DNA of 57,893 nt from Candidatus Omnitrophota bacterium (GTDB lineage Bacteria > Omnitrophota > Omnitrophia > Omnitrophales > Aquincolibacteriaceae). The stretch spans positions 1-57,893 of the forward strand of contig CAIOAT010000049.1 in NCBI GenBank assembly GCA_903856085.1. Direction: 5' to 3'. This document shows, one piece after another, positions 36,292 through 46,620 of this stretch. The notes beneath the pieces are model-generated. The model was not told the origin of the DNA and ran no database searches. It was given only the letters and a program-made list of their open reading frames with translations. Each line of letters opens with the position of its first letter. Positions within the stretch are counted from its first letter, which is position 1. Both the position numbers and the translations under genes were made by a program.

Positions 36292-37545
36292 ATGGATACT
36301 CCCAAAAGATCCGGTCATTTTATGGCGGCTTTAAAAATACCCGATATCCGTTTTTTTATCGGCTCAGTCGCTTTCTTTACATTGGCAAGCCGCGCCCTGG
36401 CTGTCGTAATCGGCTTTCAGATCTACCAGATCACGCACAGCCCCTTGTCCCTTGGATGGCTAGGACTCGTGGAAGCGATCCCAGCTATTTCTCTGGTCCT
36501 TTTCGGGGGCTACGTGGCTGACCACTTCAACAGGCATAAAATCCTTATGATCACCCGTACCGCATCGTGCCTTTGCGCTGTCGCGCTGGCGGTACTGTCA
36601 TGGCACAGCCACACAACCTCGTTGATGGGGCTTTACGCAGTGATCTTTTTAGCGGGAATCGCCCGAGGGTTCGCAGACCCGGCAAGCACGGCGTTTGAAG
36701 CACAGATCATTCCAAAAGAGTTAACCGTCAACGGCGCCTCATGGATCAGCAGTATGTGGATCACGTGCTCGATCGCCGGTCCTGCCGCGATTGGTTTTGT
36801 TTTTGACGCTTGGGGCGCCGCCGGGTCCTATCTACTCATCGCCGGAAGTTTTGTCTTGTCATGCCTCTGGACTTTTCTGATACATCCCAAACCTCAGATC
36901 AAGCCTGAACGGCAAGAGTCTATTTTAAAAAGCATCGCTTCCGGCTGGCATTTCGTGTTCACACATCAGCCGCTTTGGGCCGCCATGGTCCTGGACCTTT
37001 TTGCCGTCTTTTTCGGAGGCGCTATGATCCTGCTTCCGATCTATGCAAACGATATTCTGCACGTCGGAGCGAAAGGATTGGGCCTTTTGAATGCCGCACC
37101 TTCGGTCGGCGCCCTGATTATTACCCTGATTGCGACCCGGCATCCCCCGATTGCTCGCGCCGGCAGGAATTTACTCGGGGCAGTCATTGGCTTCGGGGTC
37201 TGTATTATCCTTTTTGCTTTCTCGAAGCATTTTTGGTTCTCAATGGTTCTGCTATTCCTGAGCGGCGCCTTTGATGGGATCAGTATGGTGATCCGGCGAT
37301 CCATGGTAAGGCTGCTTTCCCCGGATGCTTTGCGCGGCCGCATCGCTGCTGCGAACTGGGTTTTCATCTGCGCATCGAACGAGCTCGGCGCCTTTGAGAG
37401 TGGACTGGTAGCCGCGTGGATTGGAACTATCCCCTGCGTAGCGGTGGGCGGCGTAATCACGCTTGGAATCGTGGCCCTCATCTCATGGATCGCTCCTCAA
37501 CTCCGCACTCTCAAATTTGATCCGCAGACGATGGAACAGCAGTAA
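36292..37545 (+). CDS. MFS transporter (EntS/YbdA-like)
   Basis: Twelve hydrophobic helices span 417 residues. The loop between helices 2 and 3 carries a major-facilitator motif A variant, GGYVADHFNRHKILM (about residue 72). The N-terminal LKIPDIRFFIGSVAFFTLASRALAVVIG and the later SPDALRGRIAAANWVF resemble the enterobactin-exporter-like group of the superfamily. Inner-membrane proton-coupled export of a small molecule is likely; the substrate is unknown. No ribosome site is visible at ATG 36292 or at the next Met (36322). Confidence 0.85.
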   Translation: MDTPKRSGHFMAALKIPDIRFFIGSVAFFTLASRALAVVIGFQIYQITHSPLSLGWLGLVEAIPAISLVLFGGYVADHFNRHKILMITRTASCLCAVALAVLSWHSHTTSLMGLYAVIFLAGIARGFADPASTAFEAQIIPKELTVNGASWISSMWITCSIAGPAAIGFVFDAWGAAGSYLLIAGSFVLSCLWTFLIHPKPQIKPERQESILKSIASGWHFVFTHQPLWAAMVLDLFAVFFGGAMILLPIYANDILHVGAKGLGLLNAAPSVGALIITLIATRHPPIARAGRNLLGAVIGFGVCIILFAFSKHFWFSMVLLFLSGAFDGISMVIRRSMVRLLSPDALRGRIAAANWVFICASNELGAFESGLVAAWIGTIPCVAVGGVITLGIVALISWIAPQLRTLKFDPQTMEQQ

Positions 37546-37608
37546 TCAATCCGTATTCTTCGCAAGGCCTCCGGCGCTTTTTATTTAAAAAAAGACATCC
37601 GAAGGCGA

Positions 37609-38373
37609 TTATTCGATCGAGAAACTGGCATTAACAACAGCGGTGACTCTCTTTTCGAGGGCAGTGGTGTCATTCATCCCCCAGTCCGAGATTTCGGTAG
37701 AGTTGACCGGCGTGATCTGAAAGACCCCCATTTTGGCCGAACGCATAAAGCCGATCTTGTTCCCCGTAGCCTTGACCATATTCTCCGCGCGCAGCTTTGC
37801 GTTCTCGGTTGCTTTGGCGAGCATCTCAACTTTCAAATCGTCCAGCTTTGTGTAGAAATATTCCGGACTTCCGGAATAGAACTCGATCCCTTCGTTGATC
37901 AGGCCCGTAGCTTCACGTGATATCCGGCCGATTTTTTCAACATCATTCGACCGTAATTCTACGGTCTGCTTGAGGCGATAGCCTTCGATATCGTTTGTAT
38001 TATTCCCCTTCTCATTCTTTTTGTAGATTGTTTCAGTCTCGATCTGCCGAACAATGATCTCCTTCTCACCGATCCCCTGGCCGGCGAGGTATTGCTTCAC
38101 TTTAGCGAGATCTTCACCGAGTTTCTTATAGGCCGTCGCCATATCGGCCTCGCGTCTCGAGAAATCCCCCACCCAGACCGTATAGTCACTTTTGATGTCT
38201 TTCTGCGCCGAGCCTGTCACCGTAATCTGTTCCCGCATAAATTTAGTCACCGATAAAAAGCCTTTGGAAAAAATAATGCTCGCGGCGATCGTGGCCCCGG
38301 CGATACAAAGCCCTAGAATGATGATCTGAGTGTTCTTGAGAAAATTCATTTTACCGTTAACGTGGTCTTCCAT
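37609..38373 (-). CDS. SIMPL-domain (DUF541) protein
   Basis: A near-N-terminal transmembrane helix (about residues 15-38) anchors a ~200-residue SIMPL domain: ITVTGSAQKDIKSDYTVW, a helix LGEDLAKVKQYLAGQGIGEKEI, YRLKQTVELRSNDVEKIG and a final VTAVVNASFSIE strand. SIMPL proteins (E. coli YggE type) sit in the periplasm or on membranes and are linked to oxidative stress; the mechanism is unproven. GAGGAGG stands 6 nt before the start at 38373. Confidence 0.9.
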   Translation of the reverse strand: MEDHVNGKMNFLKNTQIIILGLCIAGATIAASIIFSKGFLSVTKFMREQITVTGSAQKDIKSDYTVWVGDFSRREADMATAYKKLGEDLAKVKQYLAGQGIGEKEIIVRQIETETIYKKNEKGNNTNDIEGYRLKQTVELRSNDVEKIGRISREATGLINEGIEFYSGSPEYFYTKLDDLKVEMLAKATENAKLRAENMVKATGNKIGFMRSAKMGVFQITPVNSTEISDWGMNDTTALEKRVTAVVNASFSIE

Positions 38374-38572
38374 GTGTTGCCTCCTCGGGATTGCCCCGAT
38401 GTTGAGTGGATTGTGATTGTTGACCCGAAATTCTGGGGACAGTGTTAACGGTCTATCCCGAAAAAACTAAATACCAAAAGATATAGCGCGTTCTAGCATT
38501 CTGTTTCACCATCCTGGATAGATCGAAAAATGCGGGAATAAAGGGGCCTGGAAATGGACCGGAAAGTTGAAA

Positions 38573-38591
38573 TCCCCTGAGCTGTCGGGGA
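38573..38591 (-). terminator. Terminator after kdpE
   Basis: TCCCC/GGGGA stem (38573-38577 with 38587-38591) lies about 60 nt past the kdpE stop codon, followed on the minus strand by TTTCAACTTT. It is a plausible end for the kdp transcript. Confidence 0.45.
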
Positions 38592-38651
38592 GATATTATC
38601 TCTGCCTTGTAGATATAGGCATCAGAAGTGCCCTGATTTACGAAGTTGTAT

Positions 38652-39338
38652 TCAAACGAGACAAAATCGGTAACCGACGCCGGATTCGGTTTTGATGTGC
38701 GATGGTTTGTTTGGATCAGGCTCGATCTTTTGCCGGAGGTGAGTGATATAAACGCGTAAATAGTGGGTTCGCTCTTCCGAATTGGGGCCCCAAATTTCCC
38801 TAAGGAGCTGGCGGTGAGTCAGAACTTTCCCCGCGTGCTGAACGAATAATTTTAAAAGACCATATTCGATCCCGGTCAATTTGATTTCTTTCCCGCCAAC
38901 CAGAACGCGCCTATCGGCAAAATCAACGGTCAATTTGCCGTTCTGAAAAACCGGAAGATCAGCCTTTTCGGGAGAATGTCGCAAGATTACACGTAACCGG
39001 GCTAGCAATTCCTCCTGGCCGAATGGTTTGGTAACATAGTCATCCGCTCCGCCGTCAAGGGCTCGCACCTTCTGTTTTTCGTCGTCTCGAACGGACAGGA
39101 TCAGGACCGGGGCCTTACTCCATTCCCGAAGTCGCTTGAGCACTTCGACACCATCGATGTCGGGCAAACCGAGATCGAGAATAACCGCATCTGGTTTTTT
39201 TTGAGTGGCCTCAAGAAGCCCGGAGTCCCCGTTTTCAGCTTCGCAATATCGGTATCCCCCGTTTTCAAGTGTTCGTCGCAAAAGTCGACGCATTTGGACC
39301 TCATCATCGATCACAAGAACAAGCGGTGGCTGGCTCAT
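38652..39338 (-). CDS. kdpE: Response regulator KdpE
   Basis: The receiver domain (residues 1-120) has the acid pair in VIDDE, phospho-Asp in AVILDLGLPDIDG, and Lys in VTKPF. An OmpR-type winged helix (about 130-225) follows, with LTGIEYGLLKLFVQHAGKVLTHRQLL and RVYITHLRQKIEPDP. It activates kdp transcription when phosphorylated by KdpD. It overlaps kdpD by 4 nt, indicating translational coupling, and is the last gene of the operon. Confidence 0.95.
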   Translation of the reverse strand: MSQPPLVLVIDDEVQMRRLLRRTLENGGYRYCEAENGDSGLLEATQKKPDAVILDLGLPDIDGVEVLKRLREWSKAPVLILSVRDDEKQKVRALDGGADDYVTKPFGQEELLARLRVILRHSPEKADLPVFQNGKLTVDFADRRVLVGGKEIKLTGIEYGLLKLFVQHAGKVLTHRQLLREIWGPNSEERTHYLRVYITHLRQKIEPDPNKPSHIKTESGVGYRFCLV

Positions 39339-42007
39339 GACGGCACTCCTTTTTCTTCGCGGAACAATTCCACCGGTAATCGGATCTCAAAACAGGCGCC
39401 GCTACCTTTCTGATTATAGGCTCTGATCTCTCCTCCATGAGCCTCGATAAAGCGTTTAGCGATTGACAGCCCGAGCCCCAAACCTCCGGTCGGGACATTT
39501 TTCCCGCGATAAAATTTTTCGAAAATCCTGTCTGCATCCTCTTCTGCAATCCCAGGGCCGTGATCAATCACTCCAATCACTAGAGTGTTTTCATCTATCT
39601 GAACAGAGATAATGATCTCCGTTCCTTTTGGAGAATAGGCGGCCGCATTTGATAATAAGTTCGAAAGAACCTGGCGGATGATTTCGGCATCGACACGGAC
39701 AGGCGGCAAGACATCAGCATACCGGGTGACAAGTTTATGGTGGCTCAGTGGCTCTCCGAGATTTTGAATAGTCGATGCGATAATATCGCGCACATCATGC
39801 CATTCCAGATCGAGCTGTAAACTCCCGGAATCAAGCCGCGTCATATTGAGCAAGCTGTTAACGGTTTGAAGCAACCGACGGCTGGCGGTACGGATTTCAC
39901 TAACGAGCTTATGGAATTCCGCGTCGTTGCCTAATTTTTCGAGATGTTCCGCCGAACCGGCAATGACCGTCAAAGGAGTCTTGAGTTCATGGGAAACGCT
40001 GTCCAGAAGAGCCGTCTGAAGTTTCTCAGTCTCGACCTTGACCTTGGCCTCCTCTGCCATCCGCGTCAGGACATCTTTTTCAAGGATCACGGTCATCAAA
40101 GACGCGAAGGATTCCAGGAGCGTTCGCTGGTCTAACGTCCACACTCCCTCCTGCAGGGGGCAAATCACAAGCACTCCCAAAGACTTATTCATGGAGACCA
40201 GCGGAAGAAAGTAATTTTCGGCCTCCGGAAGGGTTTCCGTAAAGCGTCCCGCGGTTTCCCGTTTCTGGAACGCCCACGTGGCCACGCTTCTTTCTTTTCC
40301 GGAAAGGACCAGATTCCCGCATCGGGACTTCTCAAAATCCGGACGACCCTTGGAGTCTGTCAGAAAGATCGCCCCACGGACTTTCAGAACTTCTTCGAGT
40401 TTCTCTAGGGCGTTCTTGATCGCTTCTTTGGATTCACGGGTCATGGCGATGATCCGGGTCAACTGATAAAGAGTATTCAACCGATCTTCCTGCTTCCGTT
40501 CGGTCTGTTCACGTTCCCGAAGGCGTGTCGTGATATGCCCCATGGCCAGAGCGATCACGAAAAACATTCCTAACATCATCAAATCGTGAGGCTTATTGAT
40601 CACGAATGTAAAGCGCGGCGGGATAAATAGATAATCCCATAGCAATGCGCTCAAAGCTCCCAGGAGTAACACTGACCACCGACTCAGGATCATCCCCGAA
40701 AGAACGATTGCCAAAAGATAGATCAAAGAGATCGAAGAATAACCACTCAATTTTTCAAGGTAAAAACAAAGAGCCGTTACCCCCGTAATAATCAGGAGCG
40801 TGATTCCGAGCTCTTGGGGTTTTGCCGCGATAAAAGTTCGCCGACGGGGTCTAGGTTTTCCTGCCCCAAGGCTTTTGACCCGGACCATGTGAATATCGAT
40901 GTCGCCGCTTTTCCGAATCAATTGTTGAATTAAAGAACCGCTCCGGAACCATTCCCAAAAAGGGTTCCCGGAAGGTTTCCCGACGCAGATCTGGCTAACA
41001 TTGTTTTGACGGGCAACCTCAAGCAAAATCCCGGCAACGTCCGATCCGGACTTCACGATCACCTCAGCGCCTAGCTGCCTCGCGAGGGTCAAATTCCGTG
41101 TCAGGCGTTTCTTTTCATCGTCATCAAGCGTAACAGATGTCTCAACATAAACCGCCAGCCAGGAAGCATTCAGAGAGGCGGCCGCAAGACGAGTCCATCG
41201 GATCAGGCTTTCTGAGAACGGTGTCGGTCCGACGGCGACCATCAGGCGTTCGCCGGATTTCCAGGGGCCTTCGATCTTCTGCTCGGTCATGATCTCGCGA
41301 AGATCCTGATTCACACGTTCCGCAGTAAGGCGTAGTGCCATCTCCCGCAGAGCCGTGAGATTCTCTTCGCGAAAAAAATTATCGGCGGCTGTAACGGCGC
41401 GCTCGCCGAGATAAACTTTTCCATCGTCAAGACGCTGGCGTAGCTGCTCGGGAGAGAGATCGATCAGCGCAATTTCGTCCGCTCCGTCGACAATGGAATC
41501 CGGAACCGTTTCCTGGACTCTCACTCCCGTGATCTGATACACCGCCTCGGCGCGACTTTCGACGTGCTGGACATTCAGGGTGGTAAAGACATCGATCCCC
41601 GCGGCAAGAAGTTCGAGAACATCCTGATAACGTTTGGGATGGCGACTTCCGGGGACATTGGAATGCGCCAGCTCGTCGACCACGGCAAGTTGTGGGCGGA
41701 TCATAAAGATCGTATCAAGGTCCATCTCCTCAAGTAAAGTCCCTCGGTATTCGATCTTGATCTTGGAAGCAGCTGTTAGGCCTTCAAGTAGCGCTTGGGT
41801 CTCTTTGCGTTCGTGTGTTTCAGCAACACCGATCAGAACATCAATGCCTTCTGCTTGCTGCTGACGGGCGGCTTGAAGCATGGCGTAGGTTTTGCCAACA
41901 CCAGGACACATACCGAGAAAGATTTTGAGCTTTCCTCGTTTATGTCTGGCCTCTTCACGTTTGAGAGACGCCAATAAAGCATCCGGATCCGGACGTTTAG
42001 TTTCCAT
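39335..42007 (-). CDS. kdpD: Sensor histidine kinase KdpD
   Basis: Full length at 890 residues. The N-terminal KdpD domain has Walker A GMCPGVGKTYAM (about residue 32) and VVDELAHSNVPGSRH. A Usp-like domain (about 250-370), four transmembrane helices (about 400-495), a GAF-like segment, HisKA with DSVSHELKTPLTVI and an HATPase with GLGLGLSIAKRF follow. It senses K+ limitation and ionic strength and phosphorylates KdpE. It starts 8 nt after kdpC and overlaps kdpE. Confidence 0.96.
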   Translation of the reverse strand: METKRPDPDALLASLKREEARHKRGKLKIFLGMCPGVGKTYAMLQAARQQQAEGIDVLIGVAETHERKETQALLEGLTAASKIKIEYRGTLLEEMDLDTIFMIRPQLAVVDELAHSNVPGSRHPKRYQDVLELLAAGIDVFTTLNVQHVESRAEAVYQITGVRVQETVPDSIVDGADEIALIDLSPEQLRQRLDDGKVYLGERAVTAADNFFREENLTALREMALRLTAERVNQDLREIMTEQKIEGPWKSGERLMVAVGPTPFSESLIRWTRLAAASLNASWLAVYVETSVTLDDDEKKRLTRNLTLARQLGAEVIVKSGSDVAGILLEVARQNNVSQICVGKPSGNPFWEWFRSGSLIQQLIRKSGDIDIHMVRVKSLGAGKPRPRRRTFIAAKPQELGITLLIITGVTALCFYLEKLSGYSSISLIYLLAIVLSGMILSRWSVLLLGALSALLWDYLFIPPRFTFVINKPHDLMMLGMFFVIALAMGHITTRLREREQTERKQEDRLNTLYQLTRIIAMTRESKEAIKNALEKLEEVLKVRGAIFLTDSKGRPDFEKSRCGNLVLSGKERSVATWAFQKRETAGRFTETLPEAENYFLPLVSMNKSLGVLVICPLQEGVWTLDQRTLLESFASLMTVILEKDVLTRMAEEAKVKVETEKLQTALLDSVSHELKTPLTVIAGSAEHLEKLGNDAEFHKLVSEIRTASRRLLQTVNSLLNMTRLDSGSLQLDLEWHDVRDIIASTIQNLGEPLSHHKLVTRYADVLPPVRVDAEIIRQVLSNLLSNAAAYSPKGTEIIISVQIDENTLVIGVIDHGPGIAEEDADRIFEKFYRGKNVPTGGLGLGLSIAKRFIEAHGGEIRAYNQKGSGACFEIRLPVELFREEKGVPS

Positions 42008-42014
42008 AGGATTA

Positions 42015-42584
42015 TTATAGCGAATCTACCGCTAAGTTCAGTCGGAAAACATTCACCCGAGGATCGCCCAACACACCGAACTGAGGCGCCTCCGTATACT
42101 GATCAATCAGCTTATAGAGCATCTGGCGTTTTCCTTCACTCAATTTTCTTGCTTTAGCAACACGGTCCGCTTGGAGTCGAGCGGCCTCGGGACTGATGTG
42201 TGGGTCCAGTCCGCTTCCGGATGCAAAAACTATGTCAGACGGAAGCGCTACTCCTTGGGAAAGATGGTTGGCTTTTCTGAATGCCTCCGCCCGTTTCAGT
42301 ACAGCTTCCTTCAGGGCTGCACTGGTCGGTCCCAAGTTGCTGGCGCCGGAAGGCACCGTGGCAAAATCTGCCGCAGAAGACCGTGACCAGAAATATCCCT
42401 CTCCTTGGAATTTCTGGGCGAGCAATTCCGAACCAACCAGCTTCCCATTCTTCATTACCAAACTTCCATTCGCCTGGTAACTAAAAAATAACTGGGCTGC
42501 CATCGTAACAACCGCTGGATAAACGACGCCGGTGAGCAAGGTTAGAATAAGAAAGAGTCTCAATGCCTGAATAAGCAATTTCAT
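42015..42584 (-). CDS. kdpC: K+-transporting ATPase subunit KdpC
   Basis: The start is set at ATG 42584 because GAGGAGG lies 6 nt upstream and the frame then opens directly into the single transmembrane helix (residues 8-30). Family signatures include GSELLAQKFQGEGYFWSRSSA, an 'ASNLGPTSAAL' segment, ASGSGLDPHISPEAA and LGDPRVNVFRLN. KdpC stabilises the KdpA-KdpB complex and raises ATP affinity. Its ribosome site lies inside the end of kdpB. Confidence 0.95.
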   Translation of the reverse strand: MKLLIQALRLFLILTLLTGVVYPAVVTMAAQLFFSYQANGSLVMKNGKLVGSELLAQKFQGEGYFWSRSSAADFATVPSGASNLGPTSAALKEAVLKRAEAFRKANHLSQGVALPSDIVFASGSGLDPHISPEAARLQADRVAKARKLSEGKRQMLYKLIDQYTEAPQFGVLGDPRVNVFRLNLAVDSL

Positions 42585-42594
42585 CGTTGCCTCC

Positions 42595-44649
42595 TCATAC
42601 CCAATGTAAAGTGACAAGCAAGATATCGACCAATTTAATACCGATGAACGGCACGACCAACCCTCCGAAACCGTAGATCAAAAGATTCCGACGCAACACA
42701 ATTGCGGCGCCCTGGGCTCGGTAGGTGACACCCCGCAGGGCAAGCGGGACCAGTGCGATAATGATCAGCGCATTAAAGATCACCGCGCTTAAAATAGCGC
42801 TTTCGGGCGAATATAGTTTCATGATATTCAATGCGGCCAGCGGTCCGTTCACACCATGGAGCGCGTAGAGAGCTCCGAACATCGCGGGAAGTATCGCGAA
42901 ATATTTTGCAACGTCATTGGCAATACTGAACGTAGTCAAGGCTCCACGTGTCATGAGAAGTTGTTTGCCGATCTCCACGATCTCGATCAATTTAGTGGGA
43001 TTGCTGTCCAGGTCTACCATGTTGCCTGCTTCGCGCGCGGCCTGTGTGCCTGAGTTCATCGCAACGCCTACGTCCGCCTGAGCTAGGGCCGGCGCATCGT
43101 TGGTGCCATCTCCGGTCATGGCCACGAGCCGTCCGTGTGACTGTTCGTCCCGGATCCTTTTTAATTTGTCCTCCGGTTTCGCCTCCGCCATAAAATCATC
43201 GACTCCGGCCTCTGCCGCGATAGAAGCCGCAGTAAGAGGATTATCGCCTGTGACCATCACGGTCCGTATTCCCATTTTCCGGAGCTGGGCGAAACGTTCC
43301 TTGATCCCGCCTTTGACAACATCTTTGAGCTCGATCACGCCCAAGACTCTCGCGTTTTCCGACACAACGAGAGGGGTCCCTCCTTTTTTAGAAATGCTTT
43401 CGACTTCCTCCCGGACTGCGGAAGGGAATATCCCGCCATCCGATCCCACAAAATCCCTGACGGCATCAGACGCGCCCTTGCGTATTTTGCGGACGGGTCT
43501 CCCTTCATGTTCGTAAAAATCCACGCCGCTCATTCGCGTCTGGGCGGTGAAAGGAATAAAATGTGCTTCGTGTTCAGCTACCTCTCGGCTCCTAAGACCG
43601 AATTGATTCTTTGCGAGAACGACGATCGAACGTCCTTCGGGAGTTTCATCCGCAAAGGACGATAGTTGGGCCGCATCCGCTAGTTCTTCGGCTTTAACTC
43701 CCGGTGCTGGGATCAAACGGGTCGCCATACGGTTCCCAAAAGTGATCGTCCCTGTTTTATCCAGTAAAAGCACGTCAATGTCCCCGGCCGCTTCGACCGC
43801 ACGGCCACTTAGAGCCATGACATTGCGTCGTGTCAACCGATCAATGCCGCTGATGCCAATGGCGCTGAGGAGTCCTCCGATGGTCGTGGGGATCAAGCAG
43901 ACCAAGAGGGAAATCAGGATCGGGATTGTAAGATTCACTACACCGATTTGCCCCGAGGCTTTTTCACTGTATTGAGCAAAAGGTGGCAAAGTGAAAACTG
44001 CCATCACGAAGATTGCCGTCAAACTGACCAGCAGGATCTCAAGAGCGATCTCATTCGGAGTTTTCTGACGGTGAGCGCCTTCTACCATAGCAATCATTTT
44101 GTCGAGGAACGCCTTTCCGGGTTCCGAAGTTACACGAATCAGGATGCGGTCGCTCAGGACCTTTGTCCCCCCTGTCACTGCGCTCCGGTCGCCGCCGCTT
44201 TCCCTGATCACTGGTGCAGATTCTCCCGTAATGGCCGACTCATCAACACTGGCAATGCCTTCGATCACTTCACCATCCGCCGGAATAGTGTCCCGGGCAA
44301 AGCACTCCACAATATCCCCGAGCTTTAGGTCAGCGGCATTCACGCGTTCGAATTTTCCATGAGCCACTTGCTTCATCGCAAAAACCTGTGTTCGCATTTT
44401 ACGGAGCGCATCAGCCTGGGCTTTCCCGCGACCCTCCGCGACCGCTTCAGCGAAATTGGCGAAGAGGACGGTTATCCAGAGCCAGATCGTGATCTGAAGA
44501 TTGAACGGCGAGAAATTCCGCCATAAGAGAACGGTAGTCAGTATCGCTCCTACATAGACAACAAACATGACCAGGTTCTTGATCTGCACAAGGGGGTTCA
44601 GTTTCTTGATGCTTTCAAAGATCGCGGAGAGGATTATTTCTTTTTTCAT
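42595..44649 (-). CDS. kdpB: K+-transporting ATPase ATP-binding subunit KdpB
   Basis: A P-type ATPase of 684 residues: actuator motif ITGESAPV (about 140), phosphorylation site [12 protein letters not shown] (Asp near residue 303), nucleotide-binding KGASD, and hinge [13 protein letters not shown] and [18 protein letters not shown]. It hydrolyses ATP to drive K+ uptake through KdpA. Its ATG shares its first base with the last base of the kdpA stop codon (44649), so the two are tightly coupled. Confidence 0.97.
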   Translation of the reverse strand: MKKEIILSAIFESIKKLNPLVQIKNLVMFVVYVGAILTTVLLWRNFSPFNLQITIWLWITVLFANFAEAVAEGRGKAQADALRKMRTQVFAMKQVAHGKFERVNAADLKLGDIVECFARDTIPADGEVIEGIASVDESAITGESAPVIRESGGDRSAVTGGTKVLSDRILIRVTSEPGKAFLDKMIAMVEGAHRQKTPNEIALEILLVSLTAIFVMAVFTLPPFAQYSEKASGQIGVVNLTIPILISLLVCLIPTTIGGLLSAIGISGIDRLTRRNVMALSGRAVEAAGDIDVLLLDKTGTITFGNRMATRLIPAPGVKAEELADAAQLSSFADETPEGRSIVVLAKNQFGLRSREVAEHEAHFIPFTAQTRMSGVDFYEHEGRPVRKIRKGASDAVRDFVGSDGGIFPSAVREEVESISKKGGTPLVVSENARVLGVIELKDVVKGGIKERFAQLRKMGIRTVMVTGDNPLTAASIAAEAGVDDFMAEAKPEDKLKRIRDEQSHGRLVAMTGDGTNDAPALAQADVGVAMNSGTQAAREAGNMVDLDSNPTKLIEIVEIGKQLLMTRGALTTFSIANDVAKYFAILPAMFGALYALHGVNGPLAALNIMKLYSPESAILSAVIFNALIIIALVPLALRGVTYRAQGAAIVLRRNLLIYGFGGLVVPFIGIKLVDILLVTLHWV

Positions 44650-46340
44650 TAGAAGGCCCTCCCTTGCAACATCAGAAAATGCTCGACAATCGGGCCCAGC
44701 GTAAGCACCGGCAAAAAGGTCAACGCGCCGACGATCAGAATTACGGAAACAAGCAAGAGAATGAAAAGAGCGCCGTCGGTCGGAAAAGTTCCGGAAGAAA
44801 CCGGCGCGGTCTTTTTCCCGGCCAAACTTCCCGCGATCGCGAGCGCCGGTATAATGACCACGAAACGGCCAATCAACATGGCGATCCCAAGTGCGACGTT
44901 ATAGAAAACCGTATTAACGTTTAACCCCGCAAAGGCACTCCCGTTATTCCCCGCTGCCGAAGAAAACGCATAAAGGATCTGGCTGAGGCCGTGTGGACCT
45001 GCACTGCTGATGCCGGAGATCCCGCACGGAAGCATATTTGCCAGGACCGAGCCTCCAAGGATCACAGCATTAGGAATAAGCACTGCAACGACCGCCCAAC
45101 AGATCTCAGGTCCCTCTATTTTTTTTCCGAGATATTCCGGTGTGCGGCCTACCATGAGCCCCGCGATAAAAACCGTGAGGATCACATGCATTAAGATGCC
45201 GTAAAAACCGGCTCCTACTCCCCCGAAAATCACCTCGCCGAGCATGATGTTCAACATCGCGATCAAACCTGCGAGAGGCGAGAGACTGTCATGCATGGCA
45301 TTGACGGACCCATTTGACGCGGAGGAAGTTGCAACGGCCCAAAGAACACTGTTGGCGATTCCGAACCTGGTTTCTTTTCCTTCCATTGCAGCAGAAGTTC
45401 CTAAAACAGGATTCGGAAGCAACTCAGCTTTTAAAGCAACACCGAACGCGAGCACAAAAATAATACTCATGGCAGCCAGGAGCGCCAGGCCTTGCCGTTT
45501 TCTCTTGATCATCACGCCGAACATATAGACCTGTGCGGCGGGGATCATGAGAAGCGCAAACATTTGAAGAAAATTCGAGAAAGGCGTCGGGTTTTCAAAA
45601 GGATGAGCGCTATTCACTCCAAAGAATCCTCCGCCATTGGTGCCAAGCTGCTTGATAGCGATCTGGGAAGCGGCGGGTCCGAGAGGAATGATCTGCGCTG
45701 AGCCTTCGAGGGTCGTTGCTTTAAGGTAGGGTGTGAAGTTCTGAACAACACCTTGGCCAGTGAGTAGCAACGCCCAGAGCAAGGACAGCGGCACCAACAC
45801 ATAAAGCGTCGAACGTGTCAGATCCACCCAGAAATTTCCCAATCCGACGGCGGATTTTCGGGTCAGCCCTCGTATCAGACCCAGCATCACCGCAATCCCG
45901 GTCGCAGCGCTTAAAAAGTTTTGAACCGTAAGGCCCAGCATCTGAACGAGATAGCCCAAGGTCGATTCACCGGAATAGGCTTGCCAGTTCGTATTCGTCA
46001 TAAAACTGACGGCTGTGTTGAAGGCCAGGTCCCAGCTGACATTAGTGAGTCCCTGGGAATTAAGCGGCAGGCTCTTCTGGAAGATCTGAAGGAGATAAAC
46101 CGTCAGGAATCCAAGGGCGTTGAATACCAACAGCGCCAGGCTATAACGCTTCCACCCCATTTCTTCCTTCGGGTCAATACCGGCAAGGCGATAGCTCAGT
46201 TTCTCCGGCGGACCCAATAACGGCGACAAAAAGTTCTTTTCCCCTTCAAAGACTTTCGCCATAAAACTTCCGAGGATCGGCGTAGCAACGATCAAGCAAG
46301 CGGCATACAAAACAATCTGAGTGAGATCAAGAATATCCAT
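44649..46340 (-). CDS. kdpA: K+-transporting ATPase channel subunit KdpA
   Basis: Ten transmembrane helices across 563 residues. Selectivity-loop signatures of the KdpA/Trk superfamily are seen: [40 protein letters not shown], a '[10 protein letters not shown]' loop and [12 protein letters not shown]. It forms the high-affinity K+ pore of the KdpFABC pump in the inner membrane. It lies 16 nt after kdpF. Confidence 0.97.
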   Translation of the reverse strand: MDILDLTQIVLYAACLIVATPILGSFMAKVFEGEKNFLSPLLGPPEKLSYRLAGIDPKEEMGWKRYSLALLVFNALGFLTVYLLQIFQKSLPLNSQGLTNVSWDLAFNTAVSFMTNTNWQAYSGESTLGYLVQMLGLTVQNFLSAATGIAVMLGLIRGLTRKSAVGLGNFWVDLTRSTLYVLVPLSLLWALLLTGQGVVQNFTPYLKATTLEGSAQIIPLGPAASQIAIKQLGTNGGGFFGVNSAHPFENPTPFSNFLQMFALLMIPAAQVYMFGVMIKRKRQGLALLAAMSIIFVLAFGVALKAELLPNPVLGTSAAMEGKETRFGIANSVLWAVATSSASNGSVNAMHDSLSPLAGLIAMLNIMLGEVIFGGVGAGFYGILMHVILTVFIAGLMVGRTPEYLGKKIEGPEICWAVVAVLIPNAVILGGSVLANMLPCGISGISSAGPHGLSQILYAFSSAAGNNGSAFAGLNVNTVFYNVALGIAMLIGRFVVIIPALAIAGSLAGKKTAPVSSGTFPTDGALFILLLVSVILIVGALTFLPVLTLGPIVEHFLMLQGRAF

Positions 46341-46356
46341 ATCTGTTTTTCCTTTT

Positions 46357-46440
46357 TTACCGGGCCAAGGAACCTATCACCAGGTAGGCCATAAGGCACA
46401 TCGTTATGCTGACTCCGAACCAATAAACTTTATCGTTCAT
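46357..46440 (-). CDS. kdpF: KdpF-like 27-residue membrane peptide
   Basis: A 27-codon ORF starts at ATG 46440 behind a GGAGGG site. It encodes a single hydrophobic helix (about residues 6-24) with a C-terminal Arg. Size, position immediately before kdpA and one-helix topology fit KdpF, the lipid-like stabiliser of the Kdp complex. Sequence identity to known KdpF is low, as is usual for so short a peptide. Confidence 0.75.
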   Translation of the reverse strand: MNDKVYWFGVSITMCLMAYLVIGSLAR

Positions 46441-46475
46441 GTTCAACCCTCCTTGGTTAATTTATATCCAAAGAG

Positions 46476-46543
46476 AGCATAACAACGGAGTGGCGCGGAA
46501 GCTAATTAAAAGGGGGGCCGCAAGCATTAAAAAAACATTAAAA
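46476..46543 (-). promoter_or_regulatory. kdp promoter with phased ATTAAAA repeats (candidate KdpE operator)
   Basis: ATTAAAA (plus strand) occurs at 46505-46511, 46526-46532 and 46537-46543, spaced 21 and 11 bp, on one helical face. Just downstream on the minus strand is TATGCT (46481-46476) with only a poor -35, as expected for an activator-dependent promoter. OmpR-family regulators such as KdpE bind direct repeats of about 11-bp period. The assignment is inference. Confidence 0.5.
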
Positions 46544-46595
46544 GCTTCCCCCTTCGGGCTGGAAATGAGCGGGATCAAATGGGCTATAAAGTAAA

Positions 46596-46620
46596 AATCC
46601 CCCGACACCGTCGGGGGATT
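46596..46620 (-). terminator. Strong terminator upstream of kdp
   Basis: A perfect 11-bp stem AATCCCCCGAC/GTCGGGGGATT with a 3-nt loop is followed on the minus strand by TTTTTACTTT. It would insulate kdp from upstream transcription or act as an attenuator. Confidence 0.75.
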
